From NCBI RefSeq assembly GCF_040054535.1, contig NC_090784.1, forward strand, positions 14,871,001 to 14,935,000: a stretch of DNA of 64,000 bases. Reading direction: 5' to 3'. Of the stretch, positions 36,901-64,000 are shown one piece after another; position 1 is the stretch's first letter; each line of letters begins with the position of its first letter. Source of the DNA: Antennarius striatus. Lineage: Eukaryota; Chordata; Actinopteri; Lophiiformes; Antennariidae. Made by a program: the position numbers and the translations under genes. Under the pieces are notes generated by a model, which was given only the letters and a program-made list of their open reading frames with translations, was not told the origin of the DNA and ran no database searches.

Positions 36901-39900
36901 TCATAAAATATGTGTGTAAAAATGAATGGAAATGAGGAGGCCAGCAGCTATTACATATTCCCTTACTCATTTACCACTGCACACATGAGCTAATGTTCTC
37001 ACACGACAGCATCACTCCCAACATGCAGGGTTAGTTTGACGTGCAGGATGTGACGACAGCACAAGCGTCAGCCATGGCTATGGGTATGTAGCAGAGCTCC
37101 ACGTGACCGCTCATGAATATTTATCACAGGCTTTCTGAGTAGCCTGGGGTTGGCCAGCTGTGAGTTTGTAGTATTCAGCGGCTGTAGGTGGAGGGAGCAT
37201 GCCAGAGCACACACACTCTCCCACTGCCACTCAGTCCCAAATGGACCCTGTTCCCGCTGCCCCCTGTGAGGTCTGATGAGTTTGCAGCACCGGGGGTTCA
37301 GGGCTACGGTGTCCATTTGAGATTTGTAGAATATCCTACTCTCACACAGTAACTCCCCTACCTTCCTCCATCTCCTCTTCATCGTCCTCACCCTCATCTT
37401 CTTCCTCCTCTTCTTCCTCCTCCTCTTCTGGAGCACTGCCCTCAGTCCTTGCATCCTCTTCTTCTTCCTGCTCCTCCTCTTCTTCTTCATCACCTTCTTC
37501 CTCTTGTTCAGCATCAGAGTATGTTTCCTCAGCTGGAAGCGATCTTTCAGGTGAGACAGCCTCCAGGTAGTCGTCACGACCCTGACACGGTTCATCTTTG
37601 ACCACGCCCACTGCAGACATCACAACAGAAACTATTTAGCTAACATACTCATTTATAATTATAATAAATAAAAATAATTATGAAAACAACAACTTCCTCT
37701 AAACATTTAGGTCTACCTAAAAAAAAAAGAAATCATACTGTGTTTTTTTTAGCATGTTAGAGCATGTTCATAACAAAACGCTTCAATTTAATGTAAAAGA
37801 CAGTGCAAAGCATATATCCTCTTTTTATGTTTGCCCTGTAGGCAGGCAGCCATTAGATGTCATTCATTTCAGTTCGCTGAATTAATCTTTAAGTGGAGAC
37901 TTGCTTAGGCTGTGCAACCCACCACAGTGAACATAATGTGCCCTTTACCTTACAAGAATACATTAGTTTATACTTCAAGCAATATTATCATACAGTAAGA
38001 AGGTAGGCCAGAGAAATATTGGGCAATCTTTTGCTCATGCAAATTTCATTTTTTTTCTGGTGAAATAAAATGACCTGAGGCATTGACCAATCAAGCCATT
38101 TGGAAATATTTTAAAAACAAACTCGAACCAATTGTAAACAATACTGTTAAGTACAAAAAACTAATAAAATTGATCATAAGCTGTCAAAAAACATAATGCC
38201 CTGCTGTGACTTAATGAATGTATAAACTGACAGTGAAATGGCTAAATTTTATGTCACAATTGTGGACGAAGCAATGCAAGATTTTCTTGTGCTATAATCT
38301 TCAATACTGACTCATGAGAACAACTGAAGTAGAATTAGAAGTAGAGGAGTTTGTAATTATTCCTACATCAAGGCCTATATTAACTGATGTAATGCGATAC
38401 ATATAAACAAGAGGTACCGTTCTGACCAGTTACTTGGACCTGCTCTTCATCATCATCATCTGGAGGTGGAGGCCCAGGCGGAGTACGAGGTCCCCTGGGT
38501 GCAGGTCTGGGTGGACTGCCATTATACTGATCATCTTTTTCCCACTCTGGAAACAGGCAGAGGATTTACTTTATAACAAACAAATCAAAGGAAGTCTGTG
38601 AGAACGTACACATTGACTGTTTGAGTTTCGAGAAGAGGCAGTGAAAGCGGGAGTGTTGGGTAGATCCAGCTTAGCGATGAGCACCTTGTTTAATGATCCT
38701 CTTGTGCCCAGTAGGTTGCTGAGGTGGTGGTGGTGGAGGAGGAGGGGGTGAGCCATGTTCATGCCCGTGTGAGCGCTCTGCTGTTCCGTACACAGCTACA
38801 GTCAGACTGGTGTACCAGCCACGCAGCACCAGGCCGTCTGTGTTCACCTGCATATACAACTGCATTTAGTTAATCACCAATCGACAGGAAAAAAACAAAT
38901 ACACCTGCAGATGCTCTTGTGTTTGTCAGTGACTATTTACCTTTCCACTGGGTCTGAACACAATGGATTTGTTCTCATCATACTCCAGGCTGAGGGTAGA
39001 AAGCAAGACAAGGCAGATTAAGATATTGTGGGAAATGTACATCATCAAGATTGAAAATGTTTCTAATTCTGTTGTACATTTGCTTATGATTAGGTTGCTA
39101 TCACTCTCGTCATTTTTATTAGAAATATAATGTGAATGAAAAGAGGTAGTAAGATGTAGTGTCCTATAGATAAATATCCCTCCGCCCTGCACAAAATTAC
39201 TGTATAATTAGGTCTTGAATGTACTGCCTCATCATACTTTTGGCTCATATTTTATTCCTCTCCTATCTGCTCTCTTGTTCCCTGTCTAATGAGGCGAAAA
39301 TTGTTTGTGCAAGGTTCACTAAGATGAATCCATCACTTTTTAAAGGCCCTCTTAATGCTTCATATAATATAATTTAAAACCTATTTCATCATAATATTGG
39401 CAAAGGAAAGAAAATTATATGGAAAAGCAGTACGAGTGCTCGTAGTATTTTCTATCACATCTTTTCATAACTTCCGTAGTTTTGGATATAAATATCTAAA
39501 ACCCCAGTAAGAACCCATTTAAAGAGCTAAAAAAGGATAAATGGGTTGAAAATGACTCTGTAGTTTATGATTTTGCTACCCATTATGAGACAGTAGGTTC
39601 CTAAGCTGCTCAAGCTAGCAGTTGTCACGATGCATGCTTCAGCTCTGATGGTGGATTCACAGATGAAAAAAATCTCACATTCAGTTTATAAAAACGTATC
39701 CATAATTGGATGCTAAATAATTTTATTGCTGCAGATTACTTAACAGTGGACAAGAGAAGAAAATAACTTGTAAATGTACATGTATACCCTCTAAAGACTG
39801 TGTCTTTGTGTATTTATCCTCACACAATTTAACATGTTACAAAATCTACTCCCAACATTCCTGCCAGAAAAAGTAATTCTGGTGTGTTGTGTTGTTGTGT

Positions 39901-40397
39901 TTATAATAAGCTTGAAACAGCACTCACTTCTAAATATATTTTAATATTTTAGTGCTACTGATTTTCTTTTAAAAACACTGATCAACCCAAACATTCCCCA
40001 ACTAAGATACTTTACTGGGATCCCTAAACTTTTGCGTCACATTCAGAAATATTGTGGTTGGACTTGTTTCTAGAGAGACCAGTTAGCCAGCAAGGAAACA
40101 AAGACTTGAATATGGGTGGGGGCACAAACAGAGCCTTCTTGCCTCTGAGAGCAGGGCTCCAATGCTAATACAACAGGTTCGACAGGTATGTCAGACATTT
40201 GTAGCTGAAGCACAAAAACATTTGACCAGGAAATACAGAAGTGGATGAGGGGTTGAGGATTAACAAAAAAAAAGAAATGGGAATGTAGAAAGAACACAAT
40301 GCTGACCTGCCCAGTCTGTGGAATGAGGGGTTGTTGGGTTTGGTGACATTATTAAAGAACAGCTCCAACTGAAAGGCGTGAGGAGATGTTTCCCTGG

Positions 40398-40433
<36 letters not shown>

Positions 40434-42269
40434 ACACACACACACCCACACACACACACACACACACACACAGCAATAAGGCAGTCATCAACTTATGTAT
40501 TTTATCCAAATGAGCATTTATGTTATAATACTTGTCATACCTGCACAATCTTTTGCAATTTAATAAACCACCTCTGCCATAACGGTGATCTTAGAAAATG
40601 TGTCAGAAATGTTAAAAAACAAATGTGGTGTTTTATTCAATTACATCATCTGGAAAAATGTTTCAACATTTCATCTTCTAATTTATCTACCAGGAGGGGG
40701 GGTGTCAGAATATAAGGAACAACATTTAATATAATTGTTCAGCATTAGACCGTTAGACCGAATGCATATGATGAATAAGCAGAACTAGGACTTTTATGAT
40801 TCTTTTATCTATCATAAAAAACTTTTCAAATTCATCAATGATTGATTTGTGCAAAAATTTAATTTATCACAATATATATCAATATTGCAGTATTTATTGA
40901 CACACTGTATGTCAATAGAGGATTTTATCAAAACTGCCAATGCTTCCAAACACAGATGCCTGATCTACTCATGTTCGTGTACCGGTAAGCAGTGAGGCCT
41001 TCTCTTAGCTACCACAGTGGCTCAACTTAAAATCTCAAGTATCCGTCATATCGGTGGTGCCATAGTCATATAGGAAAAATAACGTGGAGGGGAATCAGCG
41101 GGATAAATCAACAGTGTCTGTGTGTGTGTTTGTGTGCGGGGGGGGGGGTATTTTACAAGATTATTAATTAGTGGCATCATCCCTGACATGACATCCCTGA
41201 CATCCGCTTCCGCCCAAAATCACCACGAGTGTGAGCTGACAGTGGGAGGTGTCATCTCACCTCCGGAGCACTGCCGAGGCACTCTTGAGCAAGGTGCCAT
41301 CCCCTTTACAAATTGCTCATTTGGGGTGCACCATGAAGGAGCTGCCCACCACTCTATCTCCCCTTGCATACCTACAGTCCCTCCTTGTGTGTGTATGTGT
41401 ATGTGTGCTGCAGGGGCTTGTTCTCACTAATATGCATGCATGCGTTTGAATTATTAGCTAGAGTGCACTTTCTTAATTTTCCTTCAGGGATCACATCAGC
41501 ATATGAAAAAAAATTAGTCATTTTCAACAATAAAGTTAAATGATTTACATTTAGTTTGTCGTAGTTGTCCAAACAAACAAGCTGACAGCTTACTACATGC
41601 TGTGACTGTGAGTGAATGTAGCAGAGTTCTTACCCAAAGGCTCTGTTGTCAGGTAAGTTACTGTGTGCCTTGATCCCCGGAGGAATGACCCGCACCTCTG
41701 TGACTAACACCCCGCATGGAAATCGCACCACATCCACATTGGTTAACTGGAATATATTGAAAATCAAAATGAACACCTTATGAAAATACAACGTACTGAA
41801 TAAAAGACAAAGCTGAGATGACACTACAGATCAGAACGGGTCTTTGAGCGGGGGCTCCTACGTAAACATGTCAACATCATACAGCTAGCATTTCACAGGT
41901 GGCTAAATAGCAAACAAAGTGTGCAAAGGTGCCAAAACCCGGCGTAAGATTTTATACTATTATGTAAAAGATGGCAACTGCTTTTGACCAATTACGAATA
42001 CGATTAGGTAAGTTTGATGTACCACAGAAGCAAAGAATTACTATGCTATGCCATGACAACGTTATAACTGCTAATGGTAGCCAAGTTGTTAGCTATGAAG
42101 TTGAGCATCATCTTACAAAATTCCTCAGTGTAACTCATATGAGTGTTGAGCGCAGGCAGAGAAAAAAATAAATATACAAAGGGTGGCAGCGTATCATAAA
42201 TATCACCTCTGCACTCTGGTGTTTGAACGTATCTAGAAAAAGAAGCTCCGTTGAAGCATCGCCCGCCAT
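27931..42269 (-). CDS. virma: VIRMA (KIAA1429), scaffold of the m6A writer complex
   Basis: I find 27 coding exons on the minus strand: 42269-42207, 41746-41634, 40393-40307, 38989-38941, 38847-38685, 38546-38418, 37610-37362, 36831-36101, 35554-35417, 35324-35101, 35024-34497, 34386-34232, 34152-34070, 33205-33112, 32723-32335, 32261-32106, 31666-31431, 31352-31103, 31024-30807, 30689-30563, 30333-30193, 30113-29959, 29739-29643, 29283-29117, 28922-28573, 28390-28247, 28130-27931. They total 1811 codons plus stop (human 1812). Start MAGDASTELLFLDTFKH and end GRGRHVRTFTR match the family. Visible parts: N-terminal VIR domain, poly-Pro run, Glu-rich tract (about 201-285), helical ARM-like core, Arg/Gly-rich tail (about 1581-1811). 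VIRMA binds WTAP in the nucleus and directs METTL3/14 m6A deposition near stop codons and 3' UTRs. It is divergent with esrp1. Confidence 0.97.
28418..28430 (-). promoter_or_regulatory. CTCF-like motif near virma 3' end
   Basis: The minus strand reads CCAGCAGAGGGAG in the intron between the last-but-two and last-but-one coding exons of virma, resembling the CTCF core. Motif match only. Confidence 0.3.
31690..32055 (-). mobile_element. Possible decayed DNA-transposon fragment in virma intron
   Basis: The intron between coding exons 16 and 17 is unusually GC-rich and open on the minus strand, reading for example LIMEYSAMTTEPVTEQRWAN and ARELTLIG. One end is TTAACTCCCTCGCTGCC; the other, read in reverse, is CACTCGCTACCGTTGACGTC, giving weakly similar 'actc(c)ctcgct' ends. 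A TTAA at one edge suggests a piggyBac-like origin. I recognise no transposase motif, so the class is a guess. Confidence 0.3.
35728..36039 (+). mobile_element. Unclassified interspersed element, copy A
   Basis: About 310 bp in a virma intron, matched in reverse orientation by copy B at 50733-51151. Shared landmarks: 'gactgcaacatccc', 'ccctgacctac', 'cactggccttttccc', 'gttgaaatttgaccttga', 'ctttctatctgcaac', 'atatttggtgga' and the terminal palindromic 'cgctttgaagcg'. No coding capacity. It ends about 60 bp from the splice site of virma exon 8. Confidence 0.65.
39000..40300. other. Large virma intron (between coding exons 3 and 4)
   Basis: AT-rich, with no coding exon or clear repeat recognised. 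Confidence 0.4.
40398..40472 (+). repeat. (CA)n microsatellite in virma intron
   Basis: Interrupted CA array starting only about 5 bp outside the acceptor edge of virma coding exon 3, so on the sense strand the GT repeat makes up much of the pyrimidine-tract region. Confidence 0.9.
41180..41490 (+). mobile_element. Fish SINE/LINE-tail-like interspersed repeat
   Basis: The segment 'cactgccgaggcactcttgagcaaggtgccatccc', shown here only by its landmarks 'gccgaggcac' and 'gagcaaggtgcc', is a widely dispersed fish repeat block. It is followed by a 'gctgcccaccactc' block and a TG-rich stretch. It lies in virma intron 2. Confidence 0.5.
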
Positions 42270-42347
42270 CGCTTTCTTAATCACGGAATTGTACTACTTC
42301 CGGTATGCTGAATACATCCGGAGCGTCTTGTGACGTCACACTATTGC

Positions 42348-42411
<64 letters not shown>

Positions 42412-43201
42412 TCAAAAGTATTCGTTTATCAACCAGCTGAAGTCAAACACTAGTTATTGCCTGAAAGGCTTTTTTGTGCGTTGTTTTATTTTCTACTGGC
42501 AACAATAGTTTAATTTTACAATAGTAGAATTTTTTGTTTGGTTAAATCTGATGACAAAATACCCATTTGATTGGTTGAATTCAGGTATATTATGTAATGT
42601 TTGTCGTTTTCAATATGTATCCCAAACCTTAAATAGTATTTTCTAGAGATATTCAACATTAAATAGACAATTTGTATAAAATACAATAGATGCTTGCTTG
42701 AAAAATACTTGACTGGAGCACATGGTTAAACATAATTTGGTTGTCTTATTTTTCTTTGGCGCATGTACAGTATTTCATTTGATATACACAGAAACAACAC
42801 GGAAATATTCAAGTTACGGTCTTAAATACCTTAAAAATATTTGGCATAAAAAAGAACAGATACAATACAGTATTTCCGCCACGTCCAAATTCGCAAACCA
42901 CCTGAAGAAGGAAGGGGGCAGGTAGAGAGTCACGTGATCACACAGGTAGACGCACCACAAAAAACGGGGAACATTCAGCCATTACTCCGCGATGATGACT
43001 GCGGGAGGCTTCGTGTAAAATTCATCAGGCGACGAAACTTGGAACTACGGAGCTCACGTTCGAGCCGCGGGTGTCACAGTGAAGGTGTTTCTACTTCTCC
43101 GCTTCAGTTTGTGACTTCTTTCCGGCTTAGTTTCAGTTACTGATCTTTACTTTTGTGTAGCAGGTTGTCGGATTATCACTTTCGGCGGTGCCTGTGTTCA
43201 G
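42270..43201. promoter_or_regulatory. Divergent virma/esrp1 promoter region
   Basis: The two start codons are 932 bp apart and point away from each other. Next to virma there is an ETS-type site ACTTCCGG (42296-42303; CCGGAAGT on the virma strand) and a full palindromic CRE TGACGTCA (42331-42338). A TTA microsatellite (42346-42411) and AT-rich DNA separate this from the CpG-richer esrp1 side (about 42940-43200). Functional sharing is inferred. Confidence 0.6.
42346..42411 (+). repeat. (TTA)n microsatellite
   Basis: About 21 trinucleotide units between virma and esrp1. Confidence 0.95.
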
Positions 43202-53423
<10,222 letters not shown>

Positions 53424-56400
53424 GGTCATAAATATACAAAGGTCATGTGACAATTTGCTATATGTCAAGGACCGGTAATGCTTTGTTAGGTTTTTTAAAA
53501 AATAACTTTTTAGATATGTTATTTATATCAATAAGAACAGAAAATAATGTATTTTGTACTTAAATCACTGTGGCCATAGCCAAAAAATAGCAGTTTTGTC
53601 TTATATTGCACACTGTGTATTGTAAAAGCATTATAGCGTTATACTTTTTCACCAAGTACAAACCAAGATAAACCAAAATGTTTTCCTCAAGCTTCTCTGT
53701 GAAGAGTGAAAGTGTGTGTGAATGTGTTTCAGTGTGAAAGAGATGGAAATGAGTATTATGCACCGCTGTGTTGTTACATCTCAATACTTAACCTGTTCAT
53801 GCAATGCATTTTATGTGTTTATATACATTTGATACAGATACATTGATTGTATTGGAAGCTTTAGTGCATGAAGAAGTTAGTGGTAAAATTTTAAGATGTT
53901 TACATAATGCCAAATATCAATGCACTGCTAATCAATACGACTACTAATGACTATGCTAGCAGTACCTTTAAATGATATCATATATTTTACACTGTGAGTT
54001 TGTCAAGTTGTCTGATTCTTGGATCAGACCTCACTTAATATCATGGGACATCTCACGTTAAAGCCCCCATTTCCATGTTGCGTAAGGCCAATGTTTTTTT
54101 TTAAATTTGTGTTCAACTTACTGAGTGAGCCTCAGGAGCCAGATGTAATTTCAGACAATTTATTGCATACTTTACTTAGAATATATTAACCAGTCCTCAC
54201 TTTCCTTGTCTTCTCTCCACCATCTACACTGATGTTGGTGAATGCAGTAGAACACATGAATCTCCTTGCAGAAATCACTTCATTTCTCTTTGTAATTTAA
54301 TCATTTGGAGAGTAGATGGAAAGTTGGGAAGGAAAGGAAACAATGAAGGACTTCTCTGACCTGTATCCTAAGAGTTTATTTGCCATTTGTGCCCCACAAA
54401 GTTGCCTTTTGGTCTTCATTCTTTTGTGCATGTCCCACAGTAGGACTTTCTGCTCAGGACGTTTACCTGTAGCAGGGTTGAAAAAATTAATAAACATGAA
54501 GTCCACCAGCATTCAGCTGTTTGATTTTACTATTTTCCTTCTGAGTGTTTAACCTCACCCTGCTATGTGCTTTCTGTCGTCTGGGAGGGTGGGTGATGTG
54601 CAGGAGTGCAAACACAGGTGGAGCTGTCCGATGACAGAATGTGACTGGAGGCAAAACTCTGGGAACCCCCTCACACTGTCAGTGATTACCAAATACACAC
54701 TCATTCCATGCAAAGAAACCATTGTCACACAGACACCAAACACATTGTCTGCGGGTATGATGGTGTTTTTAAGACCATGGTAAAGGGACGAATAGACCAC
54801 AGAAAGGGGGAAGAGAGAAGGAAGACACACAAAACAATGTCAGCACTCCCTCAAGGCAGATATGGCATTGTGTAATACAATCTTCTGCACTCCACCCAAC
54901 TTGATCCCTTTTAAACACACTCATTCTTCCACTCGCAGAAAACATGGTCTAAAGCAGCAGAGAAACATAAAAATACATTTATCAAAGCCCAAACTCCTTG
55001 TTTACCTTCCTCTGACATTAATAATCACTTGCCATCTCTCAGTCGGCCATCTAAAATGGGACAAAATGTGGTGCTGCTTCTTCACACCGCAGGTGCCAAC
55101 AGCAATTTGGCTTAGTTGAAAGGGTTAAATTTAAAGTTAGAATTTACAATAATTGACAGGATAACGGCAGGTAAAAGATGTGGAATACAATGTTAGTAGT
55201 TAAATCTATCAAAAGGAGGCTGGGGATTTCCCCACCTTACTTCTTGCTCATATTTTCAACAAAGTTTCAGTTCCTGACTGAATAGGGGTCTCTGCAAGAT
55301 GAAAGTTTATCTACAAAATCATTTTTGGAGAATGTTTAATCCACCCAATTTATAATCCTAGTATGAGCTGTAAACCACTGGCTGCTTTGTTTCTAGAAAA
55401 ATAAGTATCTTAAAAAATTATTATTACTGTCAAGTGAAAGAGACAAAAGAATAGAGGACTCCTGGTTGGAAAGATGGTAGGTGGAAGTATAACTTTTCTA
55501 TTCTCTGGATTTAGAGTCATTGATATTTAATTTTCATTTAATGTTACACAAAAATACTTAAATGAAAAAACATGTTTTTTTGGTGCCATGTGTGGAGGTC
55601 AAGTCTTTTTTATCAGATCTTTATTTTGCAGTTGGTGATAGGACAATATTATTTGAATTAGAAAAAGGCAATTTTCCAGTTGTAAGTCAACATTACAGTC
55701 AAAACCATAATAGTCATAATAATAACACCCCAAGACACCACAGCAGAGGTGTCTCAGAGTGTTTTACACACATTTTAGGATTTTTTGAGCGAAGAGTTCC
55801 ACTTTTTCCAAACCCAGAGACAAACTGATTTACTCAAACAATTACAGGCTGACAGTACCTACCTAATAGGTGTGTAGCTGTAGATAAATCATCGGTATTC
55901 TTTCCTACATTCCCTCAATGGGTGGGTGAGGGCGTCTTACAAACCATACAGGTACGCAGGGTGGGGCAAGTCCACATTCCCTGTGGCAGTATATTGCCTA
56001 ATGATGCTGCCAGAGTGAGAGAGTGATAATTTGGCTTTTATTAGGATCCAATTGATGGCGCGAACAGTAGAATTAGTATATTGCCGCAACATATATGCTC
56101 CCATAGATGTGGTTGTGACAAGAAAAAAAAATCACTGGAATTAATTTGTTATCCTTAAACAATAGATAATATCAATGAATATCACCTCTCTACAATTGAC
56201 CTGTGATGTAAACTAAAGAAACATGTAAAAAAAAGAAAAAAGAAAAAAAGCCATTTCGTCCATGTGTTTCTTGTGACAGTACGGGATGAATGTGATCAGC
56301 TGCCACAGAGCTGTGACTGCAGCTTTGTCTCCTTCTAGTGGGTACATGGTGACAACAGCTGAAGTCAGAAATGCTCTTCACTAAATCTTTAAAGTCTCAA

Positions 56401-56909
56401 TATCCAGCAAGTGATTTGGTGCGTCAAAACAGATATCATAAAAATGAGGAAGTAGGAATTGCATGCTCTGTTGTCAGCTTATCAATTCAGTCTCTATTTA
56501 CACTGTGAACAAACTGGCCTGAGAGCAAACTGACTTTCACTTCGGCACGTGATTTTTCCAAGTGTGCAAATCAAAGCTTCAAAAGTTGCTCTTTGAAAAA
56601 TCAACAAGGACACAGTGTTGATGAAATCACATAAAACCTATCCCCAAAATCGTGTAATATATTCATCATACAGGCAGTACCAGTCTCAGCTGTCTGGTAT
56701 GTTGAGTCAGTCCATTTTGGTCTTTTTTTTTTTGTTTGCTCTATATAAAGAAGTACAATCCTTCCAAAATAACAAGCAAGTATAACAATTGCCTTTGTGC
56801 AAATATATATTTATAGCTGCTAATTGTATTATGCAAATGTACAAAACGTCGATGTACACGTCTGCTTCCACATTCGTCATTTAAGGATGATGTCACAGGA
56901 GACAAGGTC
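53424..56909. other. Intergenic stretch between esrp1 and epb41l4b
   Basis: The two genes converge here, and the stretch should contain both 3' UTRs. It is AT-rich with no gene or clear repeat recognised. A minus-strand AATAAA at 56037-56042 could serve epb41l4b. Confidence 0.45.
54489..54494 (+). terminator. Candidate poly(A) signal of the long esrp1 form
   Basis: AATAAA about 1.07 kb past the exon 16 stop codon. It is the clearest hexamer in this AT-rich stretch, but alternatives cannot be excluded. Confidence 0.35.

Positions 56910-64000
<7,091 letters not shown>

Noticed and set aside
37068-37595. Lys/Arg-rich 175-codon ORF
   Set aside because: Shadow frame of the virma Glu-rich exon (37362-37610).

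Overview
The window is animal genomic DNA, almost certainly from a teleost fish. The genes have short introns with ordinary GT-AG junctions and vertebrate-like proteins. The intergenic DNA is rich in long dinucleotide and tetranucleotide microsatellites, in fish-type non-LTR retrotransposon tails and in hAT-like non-autonomous elements. No bacterial features, CRISPR arrays, tRNA or rRNA genes or viral fossils were recognised.

Seven protein-coding genes are supported. Left to right they are: gem-like RGK GTPase (minus, 2965-5754); rad54b (minus, 11406-22137 coding); fsbp (minus, 18525-20103), nested in rad54b intron 3; a RING/TRAF-zinc-finger gene of the rnf41/NRDP1-like family (plus, 24805-26959); virma (minus, 27931-42269); esrp1 (plus, 43202-53423); and the 3' half of epb41l4b (minus, 56910 to beyond 64000). 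The order gem - rad54b/fsbp - virma - esrp1 is the same as human 8q22.1, which supports the orthology calls. The rnf41-like gene and epb41l4b are not in that human neighbourhood.

I assembled exon chains by hand from reading frame, splice sites and remembered family sequences. The coding totals are multiples of three: gem 298 aa, rad54b 936 aa, fsbp 311 aa, rnf41-like 344 aa, virma 1811 aa, esrp1 736 aa, and about 410 aa of epb41l4b inside the window. Two junctions appear to need GC rather than GT donors.

Functionally the locus mixes unrelated housekeeping and regulatory genes: a small GTPase that inhibits voltage-gated calcium channels, a recombination translocase, a Myb/SANT-type transcription factor, a ubiquitin ligase, the scaffold of the m6A methyltransferase complex, an epithelial splicing regulator and a FERM protein of epithelial cells. 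virma and esrp1 are divergent, with start codons about 0.9 kb apart, and share a candidate promoter with ETS-like and CRE sites. The rnf41-like gene and virma converge tail to tail.

The most interesting signals are: a tandem 12-nt alternative donor in esrp1 at the position of the mammalian +/-CKLP switch; alternative esrp1 C-termini beside a long CA repeat; an exonised CA repeat encoding a His-Thr linker in esrp1; a ~440-bp imperfect inverted duplication at the rad54b promoter; complementary CA/TG arrays flanking an epb41l4b exon; and two opposed copies of an unclassified interspersed element in virma and esrp1 introns.
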